64,000 bases of DNA from Alcaligenaceae bacterium (GCA_013416435.1 JACCEN010000007.1:186001-250000); one strand, 5' to 3'. Counted from the stretch's first letter, positions 16,976 through 26,620 are shown. Notes: generated by a model not told the origin, from the letters alone. Translations and numbers: made by a program.

Positions 16976-18865
16976 ATGGCTTCCCTAGAAAACATCAAAA
17001 CACCAGCCGATTTGCGCAAGCTGGAGCGGTCCGAGCTCGATGACATCGCGACACAGTTGCGGGAATTCGTCCTGCAATCGGTCTCCAGGACCGGTGGCCA
17101 TCTGTCTTCCAATCTGGGCACCGTAGAGCTCACCATCGCCCTGCATTACGTCTTCAATACGCCGGACGACCGCATCGTGTGGGACGTCGGGCACCAGTCC
17201 TATCCGCACAAGATCCTGACGGGCCGCCGCGAGCAGATGTCCACGCTGCGCCAGCATGGGGGCATTTCAGGGTTTCCCAAGCGCAGCGAATCCGAGTACG
17301 ACGCGTTCGGCACCGCGCACTCTTCCACATCGATCTCCGCTGTGCTTGGCATGGCGGTCGCCTCGCGCAATGCCAAGCGCGACCGCCAGCACATCGCCGT
17401 GATCGGCGACGGCGCGATGACCGCGGGCATGGCATTCGAGGCGCTCAACAACGCGGGCGTCACGCCGGGTATCAACACCCTGGTGATCCTGAACGACAAC
17501 GATATGTCGATCTCGCCGCCGGTGGGAGCGCTGAACCGCTATCTGGCGCGCCTGATGTCCGGAGGATTCTATGCCGCCGCCAAGAATGTGGGCCGGGCGG
17601 TGCTGCAGCACATGCCGCCCATGCTCGAATTTGCAAGACGGGTCGAAGGCCATGCGAAAGGCTTGGTGTCGCCGGCCACGTTGTTCGAAGAGCTGGGTTT
17701 CAATTATGTCGGCCCCATCGACGGCCACGATCTCGATGCGCTGATTCCCACGCTCGAGAATCTGAAGGCTTTGGGCGGCGCCCAATTCCTGCACGTGGTG
17801 ACGCGCAAAGGGCAGGGCTACAAGCTGGCGGAAGCCGATCCTGTGCTTTATCACGGCCCCGGCAAGTTCGATCCCAGCGTGGGCATACAAAAGCCGAAGG
17901 CGCCCGCCAAACAGACGTTTACCCAGGTTTTCGGGCGTTGGCTATGCGATATGGCGCAGTCCGATGCGCGCCTCATCGGCATTACGCCGGCCATGCGCGA
18001 AGGCAGCGGCATGGTCGAGTTCGAACAGCGCTTTCCGGCGCGCTACTTCGATGTCGGCATCGCCGAGCAGCATGCAGTGACCTTCGCCGCGGGCCTGGCG
18101 TGCGAGGGGCAGAAGCCGGTCGTCGCCATCTATTCCACCTTTCTGCAGCGCGCCTACGACCAGCTCATCCACGACGTGGCCCTGCAGGACCTCGACGTCA
18201 CCTTTGCGCTCGACCGGGCCGGCATCGTGGGCGCGGACGGCGCCACCCATGCCGGCAACTACGACATCGCGTATTTGCGCTGCGTACCAAACATGGTGGT
18301 CGCGACTCCGTCCGACGAGAACGAAGCCAGGCTCCTGCTGAGCACCTGTTACCAGCATTGCGGGCCCGCCGCAGTCCGGTATCCACGCGGAAGCGGTGCG
18401 GGAGCGGCCGTTGCCGATGGCCTGGCCACGGTGGCCTTAGGCAAGGCCGTCGTTCGGCGCCAGGGCCGCCGCCTCGCCATCCTGGCATTCGGCACCTTGG
18501 CCTGCGCTGCGGGAAAGGCCGCCGAAGCGCTCGATGCCACGCTGGTCGACATGCGTTTCGTGAAACCCCTGGACGAAGCCCTGCTTCAGGAACTGGCCCA
18601 GTCCCACGAGGCTTTTGTTACCATTGAAGAGGGCTCCATCATGGGAGGCGCGGGCAGCGCCGTGCTGGAGTTCTTCAGCCGCAGCCGCATCGACCGGCCT
18701 GTCTTGCAGCTGGGCCTGCCGGACCGTTTCATCGACCATGGCGAGCAGGCTGCCATTCTTGCCGGACTCGGCCTGGATGCCGATGGCATTCAGGCTTCGG
18801 TGCGCTCTCATTTTGCCGACATGTTCGATGAAGAGCGCGAAAGGTCTTTGAGTAGTCGTGCCTAG
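16976..18865 (+). CDS. dxs: 1-deoxy-D-xylulose-5-phosphate synthase
   Basis: 629 residues, the normal DXS length. The thiamine diphosphate motif is [19 protein letters not shown], with [12 protein letters not shown] completing it. The catalytic glutamate is in [19 protein letters not shown] makes DXP from pyruvate and glyceraldehyde-3-phosphate, the first step of the MEP isoprenoid pathway. ATG 16976 ([10 protein letters not shown]) is preferred over the start at 16967. It follows ispA by 73 bases, linking isoprenoid supply with prenyl condensation. Confidence 0.97.
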   Translation: MASLENIKTPADLRKLERSELDDIATQLREFVLQSVSRTGGHLSSNLGTVELTIALHYVFNTPDDRIVWDVGHQSYPHKILTGRREQMSTLRQHGGISGFPKRSESEYDAFGTAHSSTSISAVLGMAVASRNAKRDRQHIAVIGDGAMTAGMAFEALNNAGVTPGINTLVILNDNDMSISPPVGALNRYLARLMSGGFYAAAKNVGRAVLQHMPPMLEFARRVEGHAKGLVSPATLFEELGFNYVGPIDGHDLDALIPTLENLKALGGAQFLHVVTRKGQGYKLAEADPVLYHGPGKFDPSVGIQKPKAPAKQTFTQVFGRWLCDMAQSDARLIGITPAMREGSGMVEFEQRFPARYFDVGIAEQHAVTFAAGLACEGQKPVVAIYSTFLQRAYDQLIHDVALQDLDVTFALDRAGIVGADGATHAGNYDIAYLRCVPNMVVATPSDENEARLLLSTCYQHCGPAAVRYPRGSGAGAAVADGLATVALGKAVVRRQGRRLAILAFGTLACAAGKAAEALDATLVDMRFVKPLDEALLQELAQSHEAFVTIEEGSIMGGAGSAVLEFFSRSRIDRPVLQLGLPDRFIDHGEQAAILAGLGLDADGIQASVRSHFADMFDEERERSLSSRA

Positions 18866-19019
18866 ATAGCCAGAAGCCCATGCCGTCGCGTGCCCGGCGT
18901 CGACAAGCCCTAATACCATTGTGGTTATAGGGTTAATCGACGCCTATGTGCCGCATAATGGTTCGTTAACCGTAATTTACGCCGCACTCGCCAAGCGGTG
19001 TTACAGAGGTTTCGTTTAC

Positions 19020-19829
19020 ATGAATACACTGATTGATCCCGTTGTCGCCATGCCCGACGTCCAGAGCAGTCTCGATACACGTCACATTGCGATCCAGCGG
19101 GTGGGTGTCAAGGGCGTGCGCCATCCCATGCTGCTTGCCGTGCAGAACGGGCCGGCCATGCCTACCGTCGCCAACTGGGAGCTCACCGTTGCCTTGCCTC
19201 CGCAGGAAAAAGGCACGCATATGTCGCGTTTCGTGGCCTTGCTCGAAGAGCATCGCCAGACCCCCATGACGCCGGCCTTGTTTTGCGACATGGCCCGCAA
19301 GATGCTGCCGCTGCTCAACGCGGAGCGGGGTGACATGACGGCATCCTTTCCTTATTTCATGAACAAGGTGGCGCCCGTCTCGGGCGTGGCCAGCCTCATG
19401 GACTACGAACTAACCTGGACCGCCCGCGTCGGAAGGAATCCGGATTCCGTCGAATTTGAATTGTCGGTACTGGTGCCCGTGACCAGTTTGTGCCCGTGCT
19501 CCAAAGCCATCTCGGAATATGGCGCTCACAACCAGCGCTCCCATGTAACGGCTACCGTGGTGTACAGCGATGCAGGCCTGGCAGATCCCGAAGCACTGAT
19601 TCGGGGCGTCGAAAGCGAGGCATCCTGCGAACTCTGGGGGCTGCTGAAGCGCACCGACGAAAAATTCGTCACCGAGCGCGCCTACGAAAATCCGAAATTC
19701 GTCGAAGACCTGGTCCGCGACGTTGCCGAACGGCTCCAGCAGGTGGCTGGCATGCAGCGCTTCCGGGTCGTGGCCGAGAACTTCGAATCCATACACAACC
19801 ATTCCGCCTACGCAGTCGTAGAAGGCTGA
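19020..19829 (+). CDS. folE2: GTP cyclohydrolase FolE2 (type IB)
   Basis: 269 residues. The COG1469 hallmark is visible in [20 protein letters not shown], with the conserved cysteine and metal-site residues, and in SIHNHSAYA at the C-terminus. It converts GTP to dihydroneopterin triphosphate for folate; FolE2 replaces or backs up zinc-dependent FolE. ATG 19020 has AGAGG upstream at 19004. The frame could start at 18921, but that part looks non-coding. Zur regulation is common for folE2, but no Zur box was recognised in the 154 bases upstream. Confidence 0.93.
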   Translation: MNTLIDPVVAMPDVQSSLDTRHIAIQRVGVKGVRHPMLLAVQNGPAMPTVANWELTVALPPQEKGTHMSRFVALLEEHRQTPMTPALFCDMARKMLPLLNAERGDMTASFPYFMNKVAPVSGVASLMDYELTWTARVGRNPDSVEFELSVLVPVTSLCPCSKAISEYGAHNQRSHVTATVVYSDAGLADPEALIRGVESEASCELWGLLKRTDEKFVTERAYENPKFVEDLVRDVAERLQQVAGMQRFRVVAENFESIHNHSAYAVVEG

Positions 19830-19846
19830 AACCCCGGGGAAACCCA

Positions 19847-19929
19847 GGGGTCAGACCCCGTACGGGGTCTGACCCCACATCCATCGCGGCGCGGCCGATT
19901 CAGGGGTCTGACCCTTTGGGTCAGACCCC
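19847..19929. repeat. Nested palindromic repeat, two copies between convergent genes
   Basis: Units lie at 19847-19876 (perfect arms, centre GTAC) and 19903-19929 (27 bp, arms in swapped order with centre TTT). They lie 17 bases after the folE2 stop and 12 bases before the stop of the convergent phospholipase gene. Confidence 0.95.
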
Positions 19930-19941
19930 TTGTTCGAATGG

Positions 19942-21012
19942 TTAGAGCGGGTCTTCGGGACGGGCCAGGCGTCCGCCCTTGCCTGGGGCCACATATGGCT
20001 GCAAGGCTTCCAGCATGGTGCCGGGGTTGTTGGTCATGATCCCACGGACACCCAGGGCCAGGTAGTCTTGCATCGAACTGCGGCTATCCAGTGTCCAGAT
20101 GTAGTTCAGGCGGACGTCGCCATTTCTTTCGGCCGACACACTGCGCTTGAACGTATCGGTAAAGCCGCCAACGACGAACGCGTTGGCGGTGATGCCGTTC
20201 CCGTACACCGCCTTGCCCTTTGCGTAGCTGTTCAACAGTTCAATGGTGGCATCCACCGGGTTTTGCTTCACAAACCAAAGTAATGATGACGATGGGCCGG
20301 GCCTGTCGGTGTCGTCGAAGCTGAAGTAGATGCGATTTGCATACTTCGTTCCCGCAGCGGCGGCGGCAGCGGCCCGGATATAGGCTTTATGCTCGGTCTT
20401 GTCCACGCTGACGATCACTTTTCCCTTGTAGTTTTTGTCGAACAGCTGCGTGACGAGCGCTGCGATGACATTACGCCCGGCCGTTGATTTCGCGGTATCG
20501 TTCTTGGCGACGCTGGCGCCGACTTTGCTGTCGACGATGAACAAGGCGATCGGGGAAGGGTGGCTCGCGAGGGTGTTCAGATAGCCCTGGGCTGTCTCGT
20601 GAACCATGCAGGCGTCTTTGCTGGACCGGATCGTTTCCGATGCTCCCGTCGCCCTGTCGGGCACGAAGGTCGGCTTTTCACGGATCATGTGGCCGCAGAT
20701 TCCTGTCTCCTTCCAGAAGAGGCGGCCGCCGACGAGCGGGATGAAGCTGCATTCGCAAGGCGTACCGTGCTGGAATTTGTCGACCATGCCGTCGTTGGTG
20801 AAGCGCAAGTCCGCTTCGATCGCGTTGGCGCCTTCTTGTGTGGCCCAGTCGATGTACTGGGAATGGTTGATTGCATGGGCGATGTTGTAATAGAGCGTGT
20901 CGCCTTTGGCCGTGGCGGGAAGCAGCGACAGCGGCAAAAGGCAGATGATCAGGAATAGTCGGATCATGTTCTGTACCGGATTCGTTATTGAAGGCATATG
21001 GAAAGAGGACAT
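19942..21012 (-). CDS. Secreted sphingomyelinase D / phospholipase D-like protein (GDPD fold)
   Basis: 356 residues with a hydrophobic signal segment (MIRLFLIICLLPLSLLPATA). The mature N-terminus aligns with spider and Corynebacterium sphingomyelinase D: catalytic H46 (NIAHAINH), metal ligands E66 and D68 (GANAIEADLRF), second catalytic H82 in FQHGTPCECS. The H-to-E spacing of 20 and H-to-H of 36 closely match the 20 and 35 of the spider enzyme, and C86/C88 follow as in HGIPCDC. The C-terminal VRGIMTNNPGTML also matches. Such enzymes remove choline headgroups, forming cyclic phosphates. The chosen ATG has AGGAAA upstream; ATG 20967 would give a shorter signal peptide. It lies 12 bases after a lipoprotein gene. 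Confidence 0.75.
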   Translation of the reverse strand: MSSFHMPSITNPVQNMIRLFLIICLLPLSLLPATAKGDTLYYNIAHAINHSQYIDWATQEGANAIEADLRFTNDGMVDKFQHGTPCECSFIPLVGGRLFWKETGICGHMIREKPTFVPDRATGASETIRSSKDACMVHETAQGYLNTLASHPSPIALFIVDSKVGASVAKNDTAKSTAGRNVIAALVTQLFDKNYKGKVIVSVDKTEHKAYIRAAAAAAAGTKYANRIYFSFDDTDRPGPSSSLLWFVKQNPVDATIELLNSYAKGKAVYGNGITANAFVVGGFTDTFKRSVSAERNGDVRLNYIWTLDSRSSMQDYLALGVRGIMTNNPGTMLEALQPYVAPGKGGRLARPEDPL

Positions 21013-21024
21013 GAGCATTTCCTG

Positions 21025-22176
21025 TTACTCCATGAAGCGGGTGCTGATGCAGCTTTCGCCGAAGCCGCCGTTGGGTTGTAGCGGGCAGCCGAATACGGAG
21101 TCATTGGCCAGGCTCGTCAGAAACAGGGACGAGGATCCCGTGACTTCATACAGCGCAAGGTCCGTCGTGACTTCAAAGCCGTCGATGCGGTAGGGCGCGC
21201 AGTCGGCGAAATCGGCGCCGCCGCCCGTGAGCTTGCAATGCGTGATGCGGCCGCTGCGGGCATTGGCCACATAGATGTTGGCATTGGACGAATCGGCCGC
21301 GATTTTCTGGATTCCATCGAAAAGCTCTTGTTCGCCTGAGTGCACCGCGTGGCAGGACGAAAGAGAGGCGTCGTTGCCGATCTGGCAGATCGTCACGCTG
21401 TTGTCGAGGTTGCCGACATAGGCATACTTGCCGTTGGATGAAAAGGCGATCGTCGTGGGCGCACTGAACAGTTCGTTGTTTTGCGCCTGGCAGGTGCTGG
21501 GCATGCCATTGGGCGCCAGCGTGCAGGCGGTGATCGTGGATTTGATTTCGCCGTTCAGGAAGTAGGCATGGGTACCGTACTCGCCGGTTGCAAGGCCGAC
21601 CTCGACGGGAGTATCGAGGGTACCGTTGGCATCCGTTACCGCGCAGCTGCTGAAAGTGCCGTCGCCCAGAACCTGGCAGACCGTCAGCGTGTTGTCTTCG
21701 TTGGTGGCATAGGCTAGCGTGCCTGAGGCATTCAGGGCCAAGGATGACGGATCCTTGAAAGTGCCGCCGCCTTCCGCCGGGGCGCAGGATGAAAGTGCGC
21801 CCTTGGCGCCGTCGCAGACGAGTACGGAATCGGCATCGTCTTGCAGGAAGTACACAGAACCGGTGCGCGGGTTCACCACCATTTGGTGCACGACGTCGGC
21901 ATCCAGTTCCTGGATGTCGCAATCGTCAAGGTCGCCCGACTCGTCGACCTCGCAGGTGGTCAGCGTGTCGTCCTTGTTGAGAATGCGCAACAGGGTTTCG
22001 GGAACGCCGGCCACCTTGTGAACAGCCAGGTTCTTGGGGCCGTAGAAGTAAGCGGGGCCGTCTTCGACGGCTACGTCGGGCGCGGTGGCGGTGCCGGCCG
22101 AGCTGCCGCCGTCTGAACATCCCGCAAGGGAGATGGCCGAAGTGAGCACGATCAATGCAGTGGCGACTTTTTTCAT
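21025..22176 (-). CDS. Predicted lipoprotein, seven-bladed beta-propeller with paired cysteines
   Basis: 383 residues. A lipoprotein signal peptide ends in LAGC with lipidated C20. Seven repeats follow with a period of 46-51 residues, each carrying one cysteine pair: 75/86, 121/131, 167/178, 218/229, 264/275, 314/326, 364/376. A typical pair reads VCQVLGDGTFSSC. Between pairs are YVTN/lactonase-like strands (NGKYAYVGNLDN, SGTLAYATNEDN). I infer a seven-bladed propeller with one disulfide per blade, anchored in the envelope. No catalytic residues or function were recognised. It precedes the sphingomyelinase D-like gene by 12 bases, suggesting a common envelope or export role. Confidence 0.8.
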   Translation of the reverse strand: MKKVATALIVLTSAISLAGCSDGGSSAGTATAPDVAVEDGPAYFYGPKNLAVHKVAGVPETLLRILNKDDTLTTCEVDESGDLDDCDIQELDADVVHQMVVNPRTGSVYFLQDDADSVLVCDGAKGALSSCAPAEGGGTFKDPSSLALNASGTLAYATNEDNTLTVCQVLGDGTFSSCAVTDANGTLDTPVEVGLATGEYGTHAYFLNGEIKSTITACTLAPNGMPSTCQAQNNELFSAPTTIAFSSNGKYAYVGNLDNSVTICQIGNDASLSSCHAVHSGEQELFDGIQKIAADSSNANIYVANARSGRITHCKLTGGGADFADCAPYRIDGFEVTTDLALYEVTGSSSLFLTSLANDSVFGCPLQPNGGFGESCISTRFME

Positions 22177-22278
22177 ATGAAGGCTTTCTTGATGTGTACG
22201 GTTACGGTTCTAGGCTGCCGTAAAGCAGGCCGGAGGCAATTGTAACAACAATGATCTTAAGGAAACAAGAACCTTTGA

Positions 22279-22308
22279 GGGGTCAGACCCCGTACGGGGT
22301 CTGACCCT
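22279..22308. repeat. Nested palindromic repeat, single copy upstream of rpsF
   Basis: A near-perfect unit (only the last base differs), centre GTAC, in the 279-base spacer between the divergently transcribed lipoprotein gene and rpsF. No stop codon is near, unlike most copies. Confidence 0.93.
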
Positions 22309-22325
22309 TTGGCCCCCAAAGCTTC

Positions 22326-22435
22326 TTGCATCCAAGTCCTTAAAAATGCTAACATTACTGGTTTCTTGCTCGACCCGTTTTGATTTTGAGGCGCGGCGGG
22401 CTGACCCTTTCGGCATTTTCTTTTTGCCGGAAGCC
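22326..22435 (+). promoter_or_regulatory. Candidate rpsF promoter and structured leader
   Basis: A possible promoter is TTGCAT (22326-22331), an 18-base spacer and TAACAT (22350-22355). In the leader, GGCT (22399-22402) can pair with AGCC (22432-22435), enclosing an asymmetric internal loop and the hairpin CGGCA/TGCCG (22411-22415 with 22425-22429). S6 operons often carry an S6:S18-binding leader, but the key CCG bulge was not convincingly placed, so this is tentative. Confidence 0.3.
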
Positions 22436-22455
22436 ATCCACAAGGAGTGTTATTT

Positions 22456-22833
22456 ATGCGCCACTACGAAGTAGTGTTCATCGTGCATCCCGATCAAAGC
22501 GAGCAAGTGCCCGCCATGATCGAGCGCTATCAGGGCGTCGTCACCAGCAATGGTGGCCAGGTTCATCGCCTGGAAGACTGGGGCCGCCGTCAATTGGCAT
22601 ATCCCATCCAGAAGCTCGTCAAGGCGCACTACGTGTGCTTTAACATCGAGTGCGGCCAAGCGGCTCTCGATGAGCTTGAGCATTCGTTCCGTTACAACGA
22701 TGCCATCCTGCGCCACCTCGTCATCAAGACCAAGAAAGCTCACACGACGCCTTCGGTCATGATGAAGTCGGTCGAGCGCGAAGAGGCCCGCAAGGCCAGC
22801 GCCGAAGCGGCGGCAGCGAACCAGTCGGAATAA
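22456..22833 (+). CDS. rpsF: 30S ribosomal protein S6
   Basis: 125 residues beginning [20 protein letters not shown], the standard S6 N-terminus, and containing [16 protein letters not shown]6 binds the platform of the small subunit as a dimer with S18. AAGGAG at 22442 precedes ATG 22456; an in-frame start at 22447 is too close to that site. It heads the rpsF-priB-rpsR-rplI operon. Confidence 0.98.
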   Translation: MRHYEVVFIVHPDQSEQVPAMIERYQGVVTSNGGQVHRLEDWGRRQLAYPIQKLVKAHYVCFNIECGQAALDELEHSFRYNDAILRHLVIKTKKAHTTPSVMMKSVEREEARKASAEAAAANQSE

Positions 22834-22852
22834 TCCGGTTCCCGGAAGCGAT

Positions 22853-23170
22853 GTGAACCAGCTCGTTCTGACTGCGACGGCCCTCGAAGTCCAGCCGCTC
22901 AGGTATACCCCGGCCGGCTTGCCGGCAGTCGAAATGATGCTGGAACACGAATCGGAAGTCCAAGAGGCCGGTCACGCGCGCCGCGTCGAAATGGTTCTTT
23001 CGGCCATCGCTCTCGGAGACATCGCTTTATTGCTGGCCGACACCCCCTTGGGGGCTTCCTTGTCGATACAGGGCTTTCTGGCCCCCTCGCGCAAGGGATC
23101 AAGCAAGTTGGTGTTGCACATACAGCAGGCGAGCCGGGTTTTTTCCGGCGGCGCAAGCGCTGTCGTCTAG
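22853..23170 (+). CDS. priB: Primosomal replication protein N
   Basis: 105 residues, single OB fold; [21 protein letters not shown] matches the PriB N-terminus. PriB helps PriA load DnaB during replication restart. It starts at GTG 22853 with GGAAG upstream. Its position between rpsF and rpsR is the conserved proteobacterial arrangement. The replicative helicase it serves, DnaB, is encoded about 1 kb downstream. Confidence 0.94.
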   Translation: MNQLVLTATALEVQPLRYTPAGLPAVEMMLEHESEVQEAGHARRVEMVLSAIALGDIALLLADTPLGASLSIQGFLAPSRKGSSKLVLHIQQASRVFSGGASAVV

Positions 23171-23264
23171 CGGGAATTCACGGCAAATCAGTAGCGCAGG
23201 GGCGATTACGCCAGGCGCATCGAATATACAGTCCGGCTCGGTCCGGGCACTAAAGAGGCACATT

Positions 23265-23537
23265 ATGGCTTACTTCAAGAAAGGCAAGGAAAAACGCAAG
23301 TTCACCCAACAGAACCCGCTGTTCAAGCGTCGCAAGTTCTGCCGCTTCACTGCAGCGAACGTCGACGAAATCGACTACAAGGATCTGGACACCCTGCGTG
23401 ATTTCATCCAGGAAAACGGCAAGATCATTCCTGCACGTTTGACCGGCACCAAGGCCCACTACCAGCGTCAGCTCGACACCGCCATCAAGCGCGCGCGCTT
23501 CCTGGCCCTGTTGCCTTACACTGACAACCACAACTAA
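23265..23537 (+). CDS. rpsR: 30S ribosomal protein S18
   Basis: 90 residues, basic, with the S18 core [21 protein letters not shown] and a C-terminal [20 protein letters not shown]. It partners S6 on the small-subunit platform. A single cysteine (FCRF) is present, so this is not the zinc-binding four-cysteine form. A 94-base gap separates it from priB; rplI follows after 16 bases. Confidence 0.98.
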   Translation: MAYFKKGKEKRKFTQQNPLFKRRKFCRFTAANVDEIDYKDLDTLRDFIQENGKIIPARLTGTKAHYQRQLDTAIKRARFLALLPYTDNHN

Positions 23538-23553
23538 TCCGAGGCCTATCGTC

Positions 23554-24009
23554 ATGCAAGTGATTCTGCTCGAAAAAGTCGTCAATCTGGGTAACCTCGG
23601 TGACGTCGTGCGTGTTCGCGACGGCTACGCCCGCAATTACCTGATCCCCCAGCGCATCGCCCGCCGTGCGACCGATGCCGCACTCAAGGAATTCGAAGCC
23701 CGTCGCGCCGAGCTCGAAAAAGTCCAGGCCGAGAAACTGGCCGCGGCCCAATCGGTCGGCGAGAAGCTGAACGGCCAAACCATCACGATCTCGCAAAAAG
23801 CGGGTGTCGATGGCCGCCTGTTCGGTTCGGTCACGACCATGGACATCGCTTCGGCGCTGGTTCAGGCGGGCTTTGCCGGCGTCGAGAAGACGCAAGTCCG
23901 TCTGCCCGACGGCGCACTGAAGGCCGTGGGCGAATACCCTGTCCAGGTCGCGCTGCACGCCGACGTGGTGACGGACATCACCGTTGTAGTCCAGGGCGAA
24001 ATGGCCTGA
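23554..24009 (+). CDS. rplI: 50S ribosomal protein L9
   Basis: 151 residues. The N-terminal L9 domain is [19 protein letters not shown] with [14 protein letters not shown] long connecting helix ([19 protein letters not shown]) and the C-terminal domain follow, the full normal architecture. L9 binds 23S rRNA near the L1 stalk and influences frame maintenance. It is the last gene of the operon; an intrinsic terminator follows within 65 bases. Confidence 0.98.
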   Translation: MQVILLEKVVNLGNLGDVVRVRDGYARNYLIPQRIARRATDAALKEFEARRAELEKVQAEKLAAAQSVGEKLNGQTITISQKAGVDGRLFGSVTTMDIASALVQAGFAGVEKTQVRLPDGALKAVGEYPVQVALHADVVTDITVVVQGEMA

Positions 24010-24071
24010 TAGGCCGTTCGCTCCCCGTGGTACATTCCTTCACTTGAAGGCCGTGCCGCGGCTGCAACAAG

Positions 24072-24099
24072 AAAAGCCGGCCTTTGCCGGCTTTTTTCA
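24072..24099 (+). terminator. Rho-independent terminator after rplI
   Basis: The stem AAAAGCCGGC (24072-24081) pairs with GCCGGCTTTT (24086-24095) around the loop CTTT, and the T-run continues. It has the classic A-flanked GC stem with a T-tract and closes the rpsF operon just before dnaB. Confidence 0.9.
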
Positions 24100-24128
24100 T
24101 TTGTTTTCTGTATTTGCCGGAGCCTGAA

Positions 24129-25511
24129 GTGGACAGCAAGAAGATGACCAACGATCCGCAGCTCGAGTACCTGCGCGTGCCTCCGCATTCGGTCGAGGCT
24201 GAGCAGTCCGTGCTGGGCGGTCTGTTGCTGGACAACAGTGCATTCGACCGCGTTACCGATGTCCTGAACGAAGATGACTTCTATCGCTTCGACCACAAAA
24301 TCATCTGGCATCACATTACCCGCCTGATCGGCCTGGCAAGGCCGGCCGACGTGGTAACGGTGAACGAGTCGCTGGCCAGCGCCGGCAAGGCCGAAGAGGT
24401 CGGGGGGCTGTCCTACCTGAACGCCCTGGCCCACAACACGCCCTCGGCGGCCAACATCCGCCGCTACGCAGAGATCGTCCGCGAGCGCTCCATGCTGCGC
24501 AAACTGGTGTCGGTGGCCGATGAAATCGCCGCGGCAGCGTTCAACCCGCAGGGCAAGGAAGCCCGGCAATTGCTGGACGAGGCCGAATCCCGCGTATTCC
24601 AGATTGCACAGGAGGGCGCCCGCGGCGCCACCGGCTTCCAAGACATCCAGCCCCTGTTGACGCAAGTGGTGGAACGCATCGACGAGCTCTATCACCGCGA
24701 GGGCGATTCCGACATCACGGGGGTGCCAACCGGGTTCGCCGATCTCGACCGCATGACCTCGGGCTTGCAGCCAGGCGACCTTGTCATCGTCGCGGGCCGG
24801 CCGTCCATGGGCAAGACTTCGTTCTCCATGAACATCGGCGAACACGTGGCGATCGAGCAGGGCCTGCCCGTAGCGGTGTTCTCCATGGAAATGGGCGCGG
24901 TGCAGCTGGCCATGCGCATGGTCGGCTCGGTGGGCATGCTGGACCAGCACCGCATGCGCACGGGCAAGCTGACCGCCGACGACTGGCCTCGCTTGACCCA
25001 TGCCGTGCAGCAAGTGCAGGAAGCCCAGATCTATATCGATGAAACCCCGGCGCTCTCGTCGATGGAAGTCCGGGCACGGTCCAGGCGCCTGGCGCGCCAG
25101 TGCGGCCAACTGGGCCTGATCATCATCGACTACATGCAGCTCATGTCCGCGAACTCGGCCGGGGAAAACCGGGCGACCGAAATTTCGGAAATCAGCCGCT
25201 CGCTGAAAGGCCTGGCCAAGGAGCTGAACTGCCCTCTCATCGCCTTGTCGCAGTTGAACCGAAGCCTGGAGCAGCGGCCGAACAAGCGCCCGGTGATGAG
25301 CGATCTGCGCGAATCGGGCGCCATTGAGCAGGACGCCGACTTGATCCTGTTCATCTATCGCGACGAGGTCTACAACCCCGACTCGCCCGACAAGGGCTCC
25401 GCCGAGATCATCATCGGCAAGCAGCGTAACGGCCCCATCGGCACCGTGCGGCTGACCTTCCAGGGTTCAAGCACCCGTTTCCTCAACTTCACGTCGGGCA
25501 TGGGTGGCTAA
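24129..25511 (+). CDS. dnaB: Replicative DNA helicase
   Basis: 460 residues. The N-terminal DnaB domain (RVPPHSVEAEQSVLGGLLLD) is followed by the RecA-like helicase domain with Walker A GRPSMGKTSFSMN, Walker B LIIIDYMQLM, and the C-terminal LSQLNRSLEQRPNKRP region. It forms the hexameric fork helicase. I use GTG 24129 because GGAG lies 6 bases upstream; ATG 24144 (MTNDPQLEYL) is nearly as plausible and has a weaker site. It follows the rplI terminator directly, a common association. Confidence 0.96.
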   Translation: MDSKKMTNDPQLEYLRVPPHSVEAEQSVLGGLLLDNSAFDRVTDVLNEDDFYRFDHKIIWHHITRLIGLARPADVVTVNESLASAGKAEEVGGLSYLNALAHNTPSAANIRRYAEIVRERSMLRKLVSVADEIAAAAFNPQGKEARQLLDEAESRVFQIAQEGARGATGFQDIQPLLTQVVERIDELYHREGDSDITGVPTGFADLDRMTSGLQPGDLVIVAGRPSMGKTSFSMNIGEHVAIEQGLPVAVFSMEMGAVQLAMRMVGSVGMLDQHRMRTGKLTADDWPRLTHAVQQVQEAQIYIDETPALSSMEVRARSRRLARQCGQLGLIIIDYMQLMSANSAGENRATEISEISRSLKGLAKELNCPLIALSQLNRSLEQRPNKRPVMSDLRESGAIEQDADLILFIYRDEVYNPDSPDKGSAEIIIGKQRNGPIGTVRLTFQGSSTRFLNFTSGMGG

Positions 25512-25519
25512 TAAGAACG

Positions 25520-25619
25520 GGGGTCAGACCCCGAATGGGGTCTGACCCCAAACCCTCGTGAACGGGTCTGAGCCCAGAACCTCGCAGCAGGGGTCAGACC
25601 CCATTCGGGGTCTGACCCC
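25520..25619. repeat. Nested palindromic repeat, two full copies and a half-site
   Basis: Perfect units lie at 25520-25549 (centre GAAT) and 25590-25619 (centre ATTC); a decayed half-site GGGTCTGAGCCC lies at about 25564-25575. They fill the gap between the convergent dnaB stop (8 bases away) and pdxA stop (directly abutting at 25620). Confidence 0.96.
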
Positions 25620-26618
25620 CTAAGTCGAGTCCTGAGTCATGTCGAGCGCAAGATCATATGCCGCCCGCAGGGACCCCGGGTCGGCAATGCCTTGTCCCGC
25701 GATGTCGAACGCCGTGCCATGATCGACGCTGGTTCGCACGAAGGGCAAGCCCACCGTGACGTTCACGCCTTCATCGACGCCCAGGTACTTGACCGGGATC
25801 AGGCCCTGGTCATGGTATTGCGCCACCACGATGTCGAACTCGCCGCGCCGGGCGCGCATGAAGACCGTGTCGCCCGGCCAGGGCCCGGTGGCATCGATGC
25901 CTTCCGCGCGGGCTTGCTGGATCGCAGGGGCGATGACGTCGATGTCTTCCCTGCCGAACCGGCCGTCTTCCCCGGCGTGAGGATTGAGGCCGGCGACAGC
26001 GACGCGGGGCGCCTGGATGCCGGCCCGCCGGCAGGCATCATGCGCGAGCCGGATGGTCTGAAGCTCGTTGTCGACGGTGATGAGCTCGCTGACTTGCCGC
26101 AAGGCCACGTGTATCGTTACCAGGATCACGCGCAATTCCTGGTTGGCCAGCATCATGGCGTAGTGCTGCGTGCCGCTGCGCTCGGCCAGGATTTCCGTAT
26201 GGCCGGGATAGTCGGCGCCGCCCGCCTGCATGGTCTTCTTGTTGAGCGGGGCCGTGACGATGGCGCGCAGCTTGCCGGCCAGCGCGTCGTCAATGGCGTA
26301 GCAAAGAAATTCGTAAGCCGCTCGTCCTGCAAGCGGGTCGGGCCTGCCCGGTGGAAGATCGGGCGGAAGGGCCTGCCAGCGATTCAGCACCGGTATCGCA
26401 CCGTGGCCGGCAGCCGCCACATCAGGCTCGCTGACGAGCTGTACCCGCAGGTGATCCGCCAGCCCCAGCCGCGCGATGGCGGTGTCGAGCACGCCCGCGT
26501 CGCCATAGACGACGGCGGGGTAGGGCAAGCCGCTTTCGAACAGCTTGACGATGATCTCGGGGCCTATGCCGGCGGCATCGCCCATGGTGATGCCGATCGG
26601 CTGCCGGGGCGGAGCCAT
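25620..26618 (-). CDS. pdxA: 4-hydroxythreonine-4-phosphate dehydrogenase
   Basis: 332 residues, the usual PdxA length. Family motifs include GITMGDAAGIGPEI at the N-terminus, VTAPLNKKTMQAGG, and the metal-binding YPGHTEILAE, GLNPHAGEDGRFG and AQYHDQGLIPVK. The enzyme oxidises 4-phosphohydroxy-threonine for pyridoxal 5'-phosphate synthesis. PdxA2-type paralogues of other function exist and are hard to separate by eye. It starts 2 bases after the phoH-like stop. Its own stop codon abuts a palindromic repeat. Frames extending up to 27233 are phoH shadow. Confidence 0.88.
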   Translation of the reverse strand: MAPPRQPIGITMGDAAGIGPEIIVKLFESGLPYPAVVYGDAGVLDTAIARLGLADHLRVQLVSEPDVAAAGHGAIPVLNRWQALPPDLPPGRPDPLAGRAAYEFLCYAIDDALAGKLRAIVTAPLNKKTMQAGGADYPGHTEILAERSGTQHYAMMLANQELRVILVTIHVALRQVSELITVDNELQTIRLAHDACRRAGIQAPRVAVAGLNPHAGEDGRFGREDIDVIAPAIQQARAEGIDATGPWPGDTVFMRARRGEFDIVVAQYHDQGLIPVKYLGVDEGVNVTVGLPFVRTSVDHGTAFDIAGQGIADPGSLRAAYDLALDMTQDST

Positions 26619-26620
26619 CG

